From the NCBI RefSeq assembly GCF_001941845.1, contig NZ_CP018870.1:1240001-1304000 (forward strand): a stretch of 64,000 nt of DNA, read 5' to 3'. The notes below the pieces were generated by a model that did not search any database, had not been told where the DNA came from, and saw nothing but the letters and a program-made list of their open reading frames with translations. Position 1 is the first letter of the stretch. Each line of letters starts with the position of its first letter. The position numbers were made by a program, and so were the translations under genes. This stretch comes from Streptomyces sp. TN58. Lineage in GTDB: Bacteria; Actinomycetota; Actinomycetes; Streptomycetales; Streptomycetaceae. Shown one piece after another: positions 16,961 through 26,012 of the stretch.

Positions 16961-18463
16961 TTATGCGACGAACGTGCGGGGCGGTTCCGTGCCGCTGTCG
17001 CCCGCACCGCTGCCCACGAGGCGGGCTGCCGCCGCCAGGCGGGTGGCGGCCTCCTCGGCCACCGGTCCGCCCACCGTGAACGGCAGCCGGACGTAGCCCT
17101 CGAAGGCTCCGTCCACACCGAACCTCGGACCGGAGGGCACCCGTACGCCCACGCGCTCGCCCACTTCGGCCAGGCGGGAGCCGGAGAGTCCGCCGGCTCG
17201 GGCCCACAGCGTCAGACCCCCTGCGGGGACCTCGAACTCCCAGTCGGGGAGCTCCCGCCGGACCGCCGAGACCAGCGCGTCGCGGTTCTCGCGGGCCTGC
17301 TGCCTGCGGATCTCCACCGCCTCCTGCCAGCCGCCGGTCCGCATCAGCCAGTTCACGGCCAGCTGTTCCAGCACCGGGGTGCCCAGGTCGGCGTAGGCGC
17401 GGGCCGCGACCAGGCTGCGGATCACGTCGGGGGCCGCCCGGACCCAGCCGATCCGCATGCCCGCCCAGAAGGCCTTGCTCGCGGAGCCCACGGTGATCAC
17501 CGTGCTGCCGGCCGGGTCGAAGGAGCAGACGGGGCGGGGCATCTCCAGCTCCGGCTCCAGCTGGAGTTCGAGCATGGTCTCGTCGGCGACGAGGACGGTT
17601 CCCGCGGAGCGGGCCGCCTCGACCATCGCGCGGCGCTGGTCCTCGGAGGCGAGGGCTCCGGTGGGGTTGTGGAAGTCGGCGACGACGTAGGCGAGGCGCG
17701 GTGCGGAGTCCCGCAGGACCTGCCGCCAGACGTCCATGTCCCATCCGGCCAGCCCGTCGGCCATGGCGACCGGTACGAGCCGGACCCCGGCGGCGCGCAT
17801 CAGCTGGAGGATGTTGGCGTAGGAGGGGGACTCGACGGCGATGCGCTCGCCGCGTCCGGCGAACAGGCTGCAGATGGCGTCGATGGCGCCCATCGCCCCG
17901 GTGGTCACCATGATCTGCTCGGGCATGGTGGGGATGCCCTGCTCGGTGTAGCGGTCGGCGAGCATCCGGCGCAGCGCCGGCAGGCCCGCCGGGTAGTCCC
18001 CGTGGGTGTGCGCGTACGGCGGCAGTTCCTCCAGGGCCCCTTGGACGGCTCTGGTCAGCCACGGTTCGGGCGCGGGCAGCGCGGCGCAGCCGAGGTCGAT
18101 CATGGAGCCGAGGGACTCGGGCGGCAGCGGTTCCAGGCCCCGGGCGGGCAGCGGGTTCCCGGCGGGGACGGAGGTCCAGCTGCCGGCGCCCCGGCGGGAT
18201 TCCAGGAAGCCCTCCCCGCGCAGTGCCTCGTAGGCGGCGGCGACGGTGGTGCGGCTGAGCGACAGTGCGACGGCGAGCTCCCGCTCGGCGGGCAGTCGGG
18301 CGGCGACCGGGACGCGGCCTTCGAGGACGAGCAGCCGGATGCCGTCGGCGAGGGTGCGGTAGGCGGGCGGCTTGCGGGCGCCGGGCACGGCAATCCGCTC
18401 CTGCTGCGAGGTGACGAGCCGGGCGAGCTGTGCGGCACCGACCGCTGAGGTCCATTCGGCCAT
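16961..18463 (-). CDS. MocR-type regulator: GntR helix-turn-helix fused to PLP-dependent aminotransferase fold
   Basis: The start is the ATG at 18461-18463 (MAEWTSAVG), giving 500 residues. The N-terminal GntR winged helix spans about 35-100 (LPAERELAVALSLSRTTVAAAY). It is followed by a fold-type I aminotransferase domain with the PLP-lysine motif GSASKAFWAGMRIGW and the FHNPTGA segment. Proteins of this family usually sense a PLP-linked amine or vitamin B6 and regulate a neighbouring gene. The divergent neighbour here is the phosphodiesterase at 18635, with a shared 171-base intergenic region. The actual target is unknown. The family also contains genuine aminotransferases. Confidence 0.88.
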   Translation of the reverse strand: MAEWTSAVGAAQLARLVTSQQERIAVPGARKPPAYRTLADGIRLLVLEGRVPVAARLPAERELAVALSLSRTTVAAAYEALRGEGFLESRRGAGSWTSVPAGNPLPARGLEPLPPESLGSMIDLGCAALPAPEPWLTRAVQGALEELPPYAHTHGDYPAGLPALRRMLADRYTEQGIPTMPEQIMVTTGAMGAIDAICSLFAGRGERIAVESPSYANILQLMRAAGVRLVPVAMADGLAGWDMDVWRQVLRDSAPRLAYVVADFHNPTGALASEDQRRAMVEAARSAGTVLVADETMLELQLEPELEMPRPVCSFDPAGSTVITVGSASKAFWAGMRIGWVRAAPDVIRSLVAARAYADLGTPVLEQLAVNWLMRTGGWQEAVEIRRQQARENRDALVSAVRRELPDWEFEVPAGGLTLWARAGGLSGSRLAEVGERVGVRVPSGPRFGVDGAFEGYVRLPFTVGGPVAEEAATRLAAAARLVGSGAGDSGTEPPRTFVA

Positions 18464-18634
18464 GGCGTCGGTCCACTTTCGTCCGATTGGCCTCGAAGGA
18501 GGCCTGGATTGGATTGTTCTCCGGGGCACAGCGTGCCACGAGTCAGTCCACCCGCACCAGGGGCGTAGGCGCTCCTCCCGTATTCCGTTCCCCGCGTACC
18601 GCCGGTCCGTGGTGCCAGGGGGGATACTGCCGCC

Positions 18635-19405
18635 GTGACGCACGTACGCCTTCGCCATCCGTATCTGGACCACCCGGCCCCCATCCCCTTCGCGCACCGG
18701 GGAGGTGCCGCGGACGGGCTGGAGAACACCGCTGCGGCGTTCCGCCGGGCCGCCGAAGCGGGCTACCGGTACTTCGAGACCGATGTGCACGCCACGGCCG
18801 ACGGCAGGCTCGTCGCCTTCCACGACCCGACACTGGACCGGGTCACCGACGGCCGGGGGCGGATCGCCGAGCTGCCCTGGGAGCGGGTCCGCGAGGCCCG
18901 GGTGGGCGGCACCGAGCCCCTGCCGCTCTTCGAGGAGCTGCTGGAGGAGTTCCCGGACGCCCGGTGGAACATCGACGTCAAGGCCGAGGCGGCGCTGTAC
19001 CCGCTGGTCGACCTGATCTCGCGCACGGGGATCTGGGACCGGGTCTGCGTGGGCTCCTTCTCGGAGGGCCGGGTGGCCCGCGCCCAGCGGATCGCCGGAC
19101 CGCGGCTGGCGACCTCGTACGGTGTGCGCGGGGTGGTGGGGCTGCGACTGCGCTCGTACGCGATCCCGGCGGCGCTGCGCGTCGGCGCGGTGGCGGCCCA
19201 GGTGCCGGAGACCCAGGCGGGCATCCGGGTGGTCGACCGGCGCTTCGTCCGGACGGCGCACGAGCGGGGCCTCCAGGTCCACGTGTGGACCGTGAACGAA
19301 CCGGAACGCATGGAGGCTCTCCTCGACCTGGGGGTCGATGGCATCATGACCGACCACATCGACTTGTTGCGCACGGTGCTGGACCGGCGCGGCGCCTGGG
19401 CCTGA
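18635..19405 (+). CDS. Glycerophosphodiester phosphodiesterase
   Basis: This enzyme hydrolyses glycerophosphodiesters from phospholipid turnover to glycerol-3-phosphate and an alcohol. The 256-residue protein shows the GDPD motifs FAHRGGAADGLENT (His-Arg and Glu), ETDVHATADGRLVAFHDPTL and the late VHVWTVNEPERM and GVDGIMTDH segments. It lacks a signal peptide, so it is likely cytoplasmic. The start is the GTG at 18635. It is 67 bases upstream of an MFS gene on the same strand and may be cotranscribed. Confidence 0.92.
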   Translation: MTHVRLRHPYLDHPAPIPFAHRGGAADGLENTAAAFRRAAEAGYRYFETDVHATADGRLVAFHDPTLDRVTDGRGRIAELPWERVREARVGGTEPLPLFEELLEEFPDARWNIDVKAEAALYPLVDLISRTGIWDRVCVGSFSEGRVARAQRIAGPRLATSYGVRGVVGLRLRSYAIPAALRVGAVAAQVPETQAGIRVVDRRFVRTAHERGLQVHVWTVNEPERMEALLDLGVDGIMTDHIDLLRTVLDRRGAWA

Positions 19406-19472
19406 CCCGCTCCCGGCCGCCGCGGCGGACACGGCGGCCGGTGCGGTACGGGACCACCTAGGGGGACGACGA

Positions 19473-20885
19473 GTGAGCGTGGACAAGAGCAGCCGGGCCG
19501 AGGAAGCGGAACCGGGGGCGGAGGACGGCAGATCCGCGGCGGCCGGGAAGGGCCCGGCGGCTGCCTCGGCCGCCGAGCGCAAGCGCGAGCAGCGCGGCTG
19601 GTATTTCTACGACTTCGCCGTGTCGGTGTACTCGGCGAGCGTGCTGACGGTGTTCCTCGGGCCGTACCTCACCTCGGTGGCCAAGGCCGCGGCGGACGCC
19701 GAGGGCTTCGTGCACCCGCTGGGGATACCCGTGCGGGCCGGGTCCTTCTTCGCCTACTCGGTTTCGGCCTCGGTGATCCTGGCGGTCCTGCTGATGCCGA
19801 TCGCGGGTGCGGTCGCGGACCGGACGGGCCGCAAGAAGCCGCTGCTGGCGGTGGCCGCGTACACGGGGGCCGCGGCGACGACCGCCATGTTCCTCCTGGG
19901 CGGCGAGCGCTATCTGCTGGGCGGGTTCCTGCTGGTCGTGGCGAACGCCTCGCTGTCGGTGTCGATGGTGCTCTACAACGCCTATCTGCCGCAGATCTCC
20001 ACCCCCGACGAGCGGGACAGCGTGTCCTCGCGCGGCTGGGCCTTCGGCTACACCGCCGGTTCGCTGATGCTCGTCATGAACCTGGCCCTCTACCTGGGCC
20101 ACGACGCCTTCGGCGTCTCCGAGGGCATGGCCGTCCGCATCTGCCTGGCCTCGGCGGGCCTGTGGTGGGGCGCGTTCGCCCTGATCCCGCTGCGCCGCCT
20201 GCGGGACCGGGCCGTGGTCCGGGAGCCGGGGGCGGCGCCGGCCGTCAGCGGCTGGAGGCAGCTGGTCGCGACCTTCAAGGACATGCGGCGCTACCCGCTG
20301 ACCCTGTCGTTCCTGCTGGCGTACCTGATCTACAACGACGGCGTGCAGACGGTGATCTCCCAGGCCTCGATCTACGGCTCGGAGGAGCTGGAGCTGGAAC
20401 AGGGCACCCTCATCGGGGCCGTGCTGCTGGTGCAGGTCCTCGCGGTCGGCGGGGCGCTGGGGATGGGCCGGCTGGCCCGGATCTACGGCGCGAAGCGGAC
20501 GATCCTGGGTTCGCTGGCCGCGTGGGCGGTGACCCTGGGGGTCGGCTACTTCCTGCCCGCCCGGACGCCGGTGTGGTTCTTCGCCCTCGCCGCGATGATC
20601 GGCCTGGTGCTGGGCGGCAGCCAGGCGCTGTCGCGCTCGCTGTTCTCGCACCTGGTGCCCGCGGGCAAGGAGGCCGAGTACTTCTCGGCGTACGAGATGA
20701 GCGACCGCGGTCTGAGCTGGGTGGGGCCGCTCGTCTTCGGCCTGACCTACCAGGTGACGGGAAGCTACCGGGACGCGATCATCTCGCTCGTGGCCTTCTT
20801 CGCACTGGGGTTCCTGCTGCTCGCCCGAGTGCCGGTGCGGCGGGCGGTGGAGGCGGCGGGCAATCCTGTACCGGAGCGGATCTGA
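19473..20885 (+). CDS. MFS transporter, UMF1 (Atg22-like) family
   Basis: The 470-residue protein starts at the GTG at 19473 after GGGGACGACG. A charged, Ala/Glu-rich N-terminal tail of about 45 residues precedes WYFYDFAVSVYSASVLTVFLGPYL, the typical opening of UMF1/Atg22-like permeases. About twelve membrane helices follow, with the cytoplasmic loop VADRTGRKKPLL between helices 2 and 3. In fungi Atg22 exports amino acids from the vacuole; the bacterial substrate is not known. It follows the phosphodiesterase gene. Confidence 0.85.
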   Translation: MSVDKSSRAEEAEPGAEDGRSAAAGKGPAAASAAERKREQRGWYFYDFAVSVYSASVLTVFLGPYLTSVAKAAADAEGFVHPLGIPVRAGSFFAYSVSASVILAVLLMPIAGAVADRTGRKKPLLAVAAYTGAAATTAMFLLGGERYLLGGFLLVVANASLSVSMVLYNAYLPQISTPDERDSVSSRGWAFGYTAGSLMLVMNLALYLGHDAFGVSEGMAVRICLASAGLWWGAFALIPLRRLRDRAVVREPGAAPAVSGWRQLVATFKDMRRYPLTLSFLLAYLIYNDGVQTVISQASIYGSEELELEQGTLIGAVLLVQVLAVGGALGMGRLARIYGAKRTILGSLAAWAVTLGVGYFLPARTPVWFFALAAMIGLVLGGSQALSRSLFSHLVPAGKEAEYFSAYEMSDRGLSWVGPLVFGLTYQVTGSYRDAIISLVAFFALGFLLLARVPVRRAVEAAGNPVPERI

Positions 20886-21198
20886 GACGGGGTGCACACC
20901 CGCTTCCGGTCCGGATCCACGAACGAATTCCGAACGGATTTAGACGTTGCGGCGAAGGGCCGGTAGTGTACGCCTTTGGCCTGCCAGGCGGACCGTTACT
21001 GCGCGCTAAAGAAGTCTAGACGTTGGGTGACATCTGCTGCCAGATGTGACAAAACGGGCACTGGTGGGTACAACAAGGGGCGGTACGACGGGCGACGCAT
21101 CACCCGGAGCGGGAATCTATACCGCCGACCGGACGTTGACCGGATGACGACGACAGCGACACCTGTCCTGTGGGCGACAAGCCCGGGAGGCACGATTC
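20886..21198. promoter_or_regulatory. rbpA upstream region, with palindrome at 21028-21045
   Basis: The 313 bases before rbpA contain more than one likely promoter element. A sigma-R site at 21112-21138 is listed separately. Upstream, a perfect interrupted palindrome ACATCTG-CTGC-CAGATGT occupies 21028-21045, and TTAGAC with TAGTGT 18 bases downstream near 20940-20970 resembles a housekeeping promoter. The role of the palindrome is unknown. Confidence 0.45.
21112..21138 (+). promoter_or_regulatory. Sigma-R-type promoter of rbpA
   Basis: GGAAT at 21112-21116 and GTTG at 21135-21138 are separated by exactly 18 bases, matching the sigma-R consensus GGAAT-N18-GTT of Streptomyces thiol-oxidative stress promoters. 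It lies about 60 bases upstream of the rbpA start. In S. coelicolor rbpA is a known member of the sigma-R regulon, which supports the call. Confidence 0.8.
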
Positions 21199-21573
21199 AT
21201 GAGTGAGCGAGCTCTCCGCGGTACGCGCCTCGTGGTTACCAGCTACGAGACGGACCGCGGCATCGATCTGGCCCCGCGCCAGGCGGTGGAGTACGCATGC
21301 CAGAACGGACATCGATTTGAGATGCCGTTCTCGGTTGAGGCAGAGATTCCGCCGGAGTGGGAGTGCAAGGCGTGCGGCGCCATGGCACTCCTGGTTGACG
21401 GGGACGGGCCCGAAGAGAAGAAGGGCAAGCCTGCGCGAACGCACTGGGACATGCTCATGGAGCGACGCACTCGCGAGGAGCTGGAGGAAGTGCTGGCCGA
21501 GAGGCTGGCGGTCCTGCGCTCCGGCGCCATGAACATTGCCGTGCATCCGCGGGACAGCCGCAAGTCCGCCTGA
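21199..21573 (+). CDS. rbpA: RNA polymerase-binding protein RbpA
   Basis: RbpA binds the primary sigma factor and RNA polymerase, stabilises the holoenzyme and promotes open-complex formation in Actinobacteria. The 124-residue protein begins MSERALRGTRLVVTSYETD. The core domain has the zinc-site pattern CQNGH ... CKAC (Cys34, His38, Cys56, Cys59), and the C-terminal basic linker and sigma-interacting helix (RTHWDMLMERRTREELEEVL) are present. Full length for Streptomyces. A GGGAGG ribosome-binding site lies just upstream of the ATG and a strong terminator follows. Confidence 0.97.
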   Translation: MSERALRGTRLVVTSYETDRGIDLAPRQAVEYACQNGHRFEMPFSVEAEIPPEWECKACGAMALLVDGDGPEEKKGKPARTHWDMLMERRTREELEEVLAERLAVLRSGAMNIAVHPRDSRKSA

Positions 21574-21592
21574 CAGCCGGACGAACGCACAG

Positions 21593-21633
21593 CCGAGGGG
21601 CCCCGCCACACATCGTGTGGCGGGGCCCCTCGG
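21593..21633. terminator. Strong terminator after rbpA, shared with convergent fxsA
   Basis: A near-perfect 18-bp stem (CCGAGGGGCCCCGCCACA and its complement) with a 5-nt loop sits 20 bases after the rbpA stop and about 38 bases from the end of the convergent fxsA. It can act in both directions. Confidence 0.85.
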
Positions 21634-21670
21634 CATGCTCCCCGCGGCTCTGCGCGACCCGCGCCGCCGC

Positions 21671-22258
21671 CTACGGCGCCAGGGGCGGGCGATACGCGGT
21701 GTCCGGGCCGGACTGCGGTCCGGGACGGTCCTCCCGGATGACCTCGCCCTGGACGACCTTGCCGTCGGGGCGGTGGATACGGGCCTGCTGGAAGGCGTCG
21801 CCGAAGCCGCCGGCGGAGGCCATCTTCCGCTCCAGGGAGCGGGACACCCTACGGCCGACCAGGGCCCGGACGGGCGGCAGCAGCAGGAGCAGGCCGGCCA
21901 CGTCGGAGAGCAGGCCCGGCAGCATCAGGAGGAGCCCGGCCAGCATGGTCAGGCCGTTGCCCTGGCCCGGCTGCTGCGGGGTGGGCGTCACGCCCTGCTG
22001 CGCCTGCTGGAAGGTGTCCGTCAGGTTCTTGAAGGCGCGGCGCCCGGCGCGCTTGATGACCACCGCGCCCAGCACCAGGCCGCCGGCGATCAGCGCGGCC
22101 ACGGCCAGCCCGCCGGCCGCGTCGGCGACCGTGCCGAGCAGCCAGATCTCCAGGATCAGCCAGGCGGCGATGGCCAGGGGGAGGAAGGTTCGGGCGGGCG
22201 AGCGCCGACGGGTAGCCGTCGGGGTGCCCGTTCGCAGGGATCCAGTGCCGGTCGTCAT
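21671..22258 (-). CDS. fxsA: FxsA-family membrane protein
   Basis: The 195-residue protein has four hydrophobic segments between about 25 and 130, with the FxsA-type blocks FLPLAIAAWLILEIWLLG and LTMLAGLLLMLPGLLSDVAGLLLLLPPVR (read in parts), then a polar C-terminal tail. In E. coli FxsA overproduction relieves F-plasmid exclusion of phage T7; the normal role is unclear. Streptomyces members sit next to rbpA, as here. The stop codon faces the rbpA terminator. Confidence 0.9.
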   Translation of the reverse strand: MTTGTGSLRTGTPTATRRRSPARTFLPLAIAAWLILEIWLLGTVADAAGGLAVAALIAGGLVLGAVVIKRAGRRAFKNLTDTFQQAQQGVTPTPQQPGQGNGLTMLAGLLLMLPGLLSDVAGLLLLLPPVRALVGRRVSRSLERKMASAGGFGDAFQQARIHRPDGKVVQGEVIREDRPGPQSGPDTAYRPPLAP

Positions 22259-22507
22259 GACACCCAGTGTGCCTGGGGCCGGATAAAAGTGTCCTCAGCC
22301 GGAGGTACGGGACGGCCCCTAGGGCCTCTATCGAGTTGCCCGTGGAGCAAGGAGCGGCGTTCGGTGCGTGCCCTCGGTGTGCGGGACGAATATCCTCGTA
22401 GCGGAGCTACCAGGGCATTCGGCTCGTGCGCCGAGGGTGCGTGCCGGGCGTCGCGACGCCGCGGGGCAACTCGATACAGGCCCCAAGGGCTGGCTGTCCG
22501 GGCGCGC

Positions 22508-23293
22508 TCAGGCCGCGCCGCCCCGCTTGCCGGTGTCCTTGCCGAGGAGCTTGGCCGCCTGGGTCTTGAGGCCCCACTGGGTGACCCGCCACAGGGCCTC
22601 CACGACGATGTCCTTGCTCATCTTGCTGTCGCCGAACTCACGCTCGACGAACGTGATGGGGACCTCCACCACGCGGAAACCCTTCCGCACGGCCCGCCGG
22701 GCCAGGTCGACCTGGAAGCAGTACCCCGCGGAGGCCACCTCCTCCAGGCCCAGGCCCTCCAGCGTCTCGCGCCGGAAGGCACGGTAGCCGCCGGTCACGT
22801 CCCGGATCGGGACGTCGAGCATCAGCCGGGAGTACGTGGACCCGCCGCGCGAGAGGAACTCCCGCGTCTTGGGCCAGTTGACGACACGGCCGCCCGGCAC
22901 CCAGCGGGAGCCCAGGACCAGGTCGGCACCGGCCAGCGCGGTCAGCAGACGGGGCAGCTCCTCGGGCTGGTGCGAGCCGTCGGCGTCCATCTCGACGATG
23001 ACGCCGTAACCCTCCTGAAGACCCCACACGAAGCCCGCCAGGTAGGCGGCGCCCAGCCCCTCCTTGCCCTTGCGGTGCAGGACGTGGACGTGGTCGTCGC
23101 CGGCCGCGAGCTCGTCGGCGAGCTTGCCGGTGCCGTCGGGGCTGTTGTCGTCGGCGACCAGGATGTGGGCCTCGGGCACGGCCGCCCGGACACGGCCGAC
23201 GATCAGCCCGATGTTCTCCGCCTCGTTGTAGGTCGGAATGATCACCAAGGCTGTACCGAGCGGCCCGAAGGTCCGCTGTCCGCCGTCGCTCAC
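22508..23293 (-). CDS. ppm1: Polyprenol monophosphomannose synthase (GT2)
   Basis: The enzyme transfers mannose from GDP-mannose to polyprenyl phosphate at the cytoplasmic membrane face, supplying the donor for protein O-mannosylation by Pmt. The 261-residue GT2 domain shows IIPTYNEAENIGLIV, VADDNSPDGTG and the metal-binding VEMDADGSHQPEELP; the RWVPGGRVVNWPK and REFGDSKM segments are typical of dolichol-phosphate mannose synthase-like enzymes. It has no N-acyltransferase or membrane domain fused to it, as expected for the Streptomyces type. In S. coelicolor the homologue is needed for phage phiC31 infection and antibiotic resistance. The start is the ATG at 23291-23293. Confidence 0.9.
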   Translation of the reverse strand: MSDGGQRTFGPLGTALVIIPTYNEAENIGLIVGRVRAAVPEAHILVADDNSPDGTGKLADELAAGDDHVHVLHRKGKEGLGAAYLAGFVWGLQEGYGVIVEMDADGSHQPEELPRLLTALAGADLVLGSRWVPGGRVVNWPKTREFLSRGGSTYSRLMLDVPIRDVTGGYRAFRRETLEGLGLEEVASAGYCFQVDLARRAVRKGFRVVEVPITFVEREFGDSKMSKDIVVEALWRVTQWGLKTQAAKLLGKDTGKRGGAA

Positions 23294-23657
23294 TGAGTCC
23301 CCTTTTGTGCTCTCTGCACGTCCTGTACATCTGGTCGCAGGATGACTCTAGAACATCGGCCGCGACCCGCCCCGGCGGTGCGGTACCGGTGGGCCTCCCC
23401 GGCGGGACCCGGCCGGGCGATCGGGGCCCGCGGTCCTTCGGGCCGATCGGACTCCCGCTGGCTGCGGGCCGCCCCGACCGTTGTCTACTGGACCGCCGGA
23501 CCCCGACCCGGGGCCACCCGCCGCCCGGCGAAACCTTCCCTCGCCCCCGAGGCGCGGGCGCGCTGAGCAGACGGATCCGTCCGGCACGACGTCCTGTGGT
23601 GGACCCGGCCGAACCTATCCGGGTCCGAGCGCCCGCACCGAACCGAGGCCGACCGGA
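23294..23657. other. Intergenic region with terminator hairpin at 23601-23626
   Basis: These 364 bases separate the leftward amidohydrolase gene from the leftward ppm1 gene. A perfect 8-bp stem GGACCCGG/CCGGGTCC with a 10-nt loop at 23601-23626, just past the amidohydrolase stop, is a likely terminator. The part near ppm1 should contain its promoter. I find no credible gene. Confidence 0.5.
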
Positions 23658-25286
23658 TCACCCCTGTGGGCGTACGAATACCTCCCGCCCGCCGACGACG
23701 GTGGCGAGGCACACCGGCAGCTCGGTGCCGGGCGTCAGATCGGGCAGTCCGGGCGTGCCCGAGCGGGGATCGGTGGACCAGCGGGCCACCCGGTCGTCCG
23801 GTGCCTGGACGACCAGTTCACCGGTCTGCCAGACCGCGTAGTCGGCCGGGGCGCCAGGGACGAGGACCCCCGCGTCGTCGCGGCCCAGCGCCCGCCACCC
23901 GCCCCGGGTGTGGGCGGTGAACGCGGCCCGCACCGACACCCGGTGCTCCGCGGTCCGGTGGAAGGCGGCCGCACGGACGGTGCCCCACGGGTCGAGCGGA
24001 GTCACCGGCGCGTCCGAACCGAAGGCCAGCGGCACCCCCGCCCTCAGCATCGCCGCGTACGGGTTGAGGGTACGGGCGCGTTCGGCCCCGAGCCGGTCGG
24101 CGTACATCCCGTCCTCCCCACCCCACGCCGCGTCGAACGCGGGCTGCACCGAGGCGGTCAGCCCCAGCTCCGCGAAGGCGGCGATGGCGGCCGGAGTCAT
24201 CATCTCGGCGTGCTCGACACGGTGCCGGGCCGCGCGGACCCGGGCCAGACCGACCTTCTCGGCGGCCGCCCGGACCCCCTCGACCACCGCGGTGATCGCC
24301 GCGTCGCCGATGGCGTGGAAGCCCGCCTGGAGCCCGTCCTCGGTGCAGGCCGTCACGTGCTCGGCGACGGCCACCGCGTCCAGGTACTCCGTACCCGTGT
24401 GCGAGGCGTCGGCGTACGGGGCGTGCAGGCAGGCGGTGTGCGAGCCCAGGGCGCCGTCCACGAACAGGTCGCCCGCGGCCCCGACGGCCCCCAGCTCCCT
24501 GGCCAGCTCAAGGTCCCGGTCGGCCCAGTACCCGAACACCCGCGGCCCGGGGCGCTCCGCCGCCAGGGCGAGCAGACCCGTGAAGTCCTCCGCGGAGGAG
24601 ATGTCGGGCCCGCCGCACTCGTGCACGGAACCGATACCGAGGGAGGCCGCCCGGTCCAGCGCGGCCCGCTGCGCCTCGGCGCGCTGGGCGGGGGTGACCG
24701 CGGCGAGCGCGGCCCGCCGTACGGCGTGGTGGTCGTCGGCGGTCAGCGGCCGGTCCCCGTCGGGGCGCACCCCGGGCACCAGGTCGAGCAGAGCGGTGGT
24801 GACCACGGCCGAGTGGACGTCGACGCGGCTGAGGTAGAGAGGACGGCCGCCGGCGGCCTCGTCGAGCTCGGCGCGGCGCGGGGCGCGGCGCTCGGGCCAG
24901 CGGGCGGCGTCCCAGCCGTGCCCGAGCAGCACCCGGTCGCCGGGCCGGCTCGCGGCGTACGCCCGGACCAGCTCCAGCGCGGCGGCCAGCGACGCCGCTC
25001 CGGTGAGGTCCAGCCCGGTCAGGGCCAGACCCGCGGAGGTCGTGTGGACGTGGGCGTCGGTGAAGGCGGGCGTGACGAGCGCGCCGCCGAGATCGACGAC
25101 CTCGTCGACGCCCTGCGCGAAGGCGTCGGCCGCGCCTTCGGAGCCGACCCAGGCGATGTGCCCGCGTTCGACGACCATCGCCGTGGCGAAGGGGTCGGCG
25201 GGGCTGTGTACCTCGCCCCCGCGGAGGAGGACGGTCCTGGTCGGTGCTCCGGCGGCTTCGGCGGAGTGGGCGGTGCGGTCAGTCAT
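23658..25286 (-). CDS. Metal-dependent amidohydrolase, YtcJ-like
   Basis: The 542-residue protein starts at the ATG at 25284-25286 (MTDRTAHSAEA). It has the composite beta-sandwich and TIM-barrel layout of the amidohydrolase superfamily: the DAHVHTTSAG metal motif near 80, a central GFHAIGDAAI His motif, a late FGSDAPVTPLDPW Asp motif, and a C-terminal PGAPADYAVW strand. YtcJ-type members act on amides or related C-N bonds, but the natural substrate is unknown. The divergently oriented Lrp regulator is not immediately linked: both genes run leftward, with the Lrp gene 69 bases upstream, so they could share a transcript. Confidence 0.85.
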   Translation of the reverse strand: MTDRTAHSAEAAGAPTRTVLLRGGEVHSPADPFATAMVVERGHIAWVGSEGAADAFAQGVDEVVDLGGALVTPAFTDAHVHTTSAGLALTGLDLTGAASLAAALELVRAYAASRPGDRVLLGHGWDAARWPERRAPRRAELDEAAGGRPLYLSRVDVHSAVVTTALLDLVPGVRPDGDRPLTADDHHAVRRAALAAVTPAQRAEAQRAALDRAASLGIGSVHECGGPDISSAEDFTGLLALAAERPGPRVFGYWADRDLELARELGAVGAAGDLFVDGALGSHTACLHAPYADASHTGTEYLDAVAVAEHVTACTEDGLQAGFHAIGDAAITAVVEGVRAAAEKVGLARVRAARHRVEHAEMMTPAAIAAFAELGLTASVQPAFDAAWGGEDGMYADRLGAERARTLNPYAAMLRAGVPLAFGSDAPVTPLDPWGTVRAAAFHRTAEHRVSVRAAFTAHTRGGWRALGRDDAGVLVPGAPADYAVWQTGELVVQAPDDRVARWSTDPRSGTPGLPDLTPGTELPVCLATVVGGREVFVRPQG

Positions 25287-25355
25287 GCCGACCAGTGTCC
25301 CGCGTCGCCGCACCCCTGATGACCGCCGGGTGCCCACAGGGCTCCCCCTTCGCGA

Positions 25356-25805
25356 TCACACGCGGGGCGGGCGCGCCTCGTAGGGGGTGGACAGGACCAC
25401 GGTCGTCCGGGTCGCCACATGGGCGAGGGCGCGCAGCCGGCCCAGCAGGTCCTCCAGCTCCAGGGGGGTGGCGACGCGGACCTTCAGGATGTAGTTCTCG
25501 TCGCCCGCGACGCTGTGGCAGGCCTCGATCTCGGGTACTCCGGCCAGCCGGTCGGCGATGTCGTCCGGGGCGCTCGGGTCGAAGGGCTTGACCGAGATGA
25601 ATGCGGTCAGCGGCAGGCCGACGGCCTCCGGGTCGACCACGGCCGCGTAGCCGCGGATCACTCCGCGCTGCTCCAGACGGCGTACCCGCTGATGGACCGC
25701 CGACGTGGACAGTCCCGTGGCCTTGCCCAGATCCGTGTAGCTCATCCGCCCGTCCCGCACGAGCAGATCCACGATCTGGCGGTCCAGCTCCTCCATTGCG
25801 CTCAT
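25356..25805 (-). CDS. Lrp/AsnC family transcriptional regulator
   Basis: The 149-residue protein has an N-terminal AsnC-type helix-turn-helix (EELDRQIVDLLVRDGRMSY, then GLSTSAVHQRVRRLEQRGVI, about 4-52) and a C-terminal RAM/ligand domain ending in LSTPYEARPP. Such proteins sense amino acids and form octamers. It is divergent from the acidic small protein at 26013 and directly upstream of the amidohydrolase, either of which could be regulated. Start codons at 25805 or 25796 are both possible. Confidence 0.92.
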   Translation of the reverse strand: MSAMEELDRQIVDLLVRDGRMSYTDLGKATGLSTSAVHQRVRRLEQRGVIRGYAAVVDPEAVGLPLTAFISVKPFDPSAPDDIADRLAGVPEIEACHSVAGDENYILKVRVATPLELEDLLGRLRALAHVATRTTVVLSTPYEARPPRV

Positions 25806-26012
25806 AGCCGCTCAACTTACGGCCAAAGGCACTCCAGGCCCAGTGCTGTCCGCCCACTGGAGGCATCTGCGCCAGGCATGTGACCAAGGCCACAGGGGTA
25901 TGCCGGGGGAGGCCGGTCTCTTGTGATTACGCGTGACGCGCGGCGGGAATTGGTTGCTGTGGCCGAGGCCGTAGCACCAGCCCGCCCGGCCCACCCAAGG
26001 GGGAGTACATCC

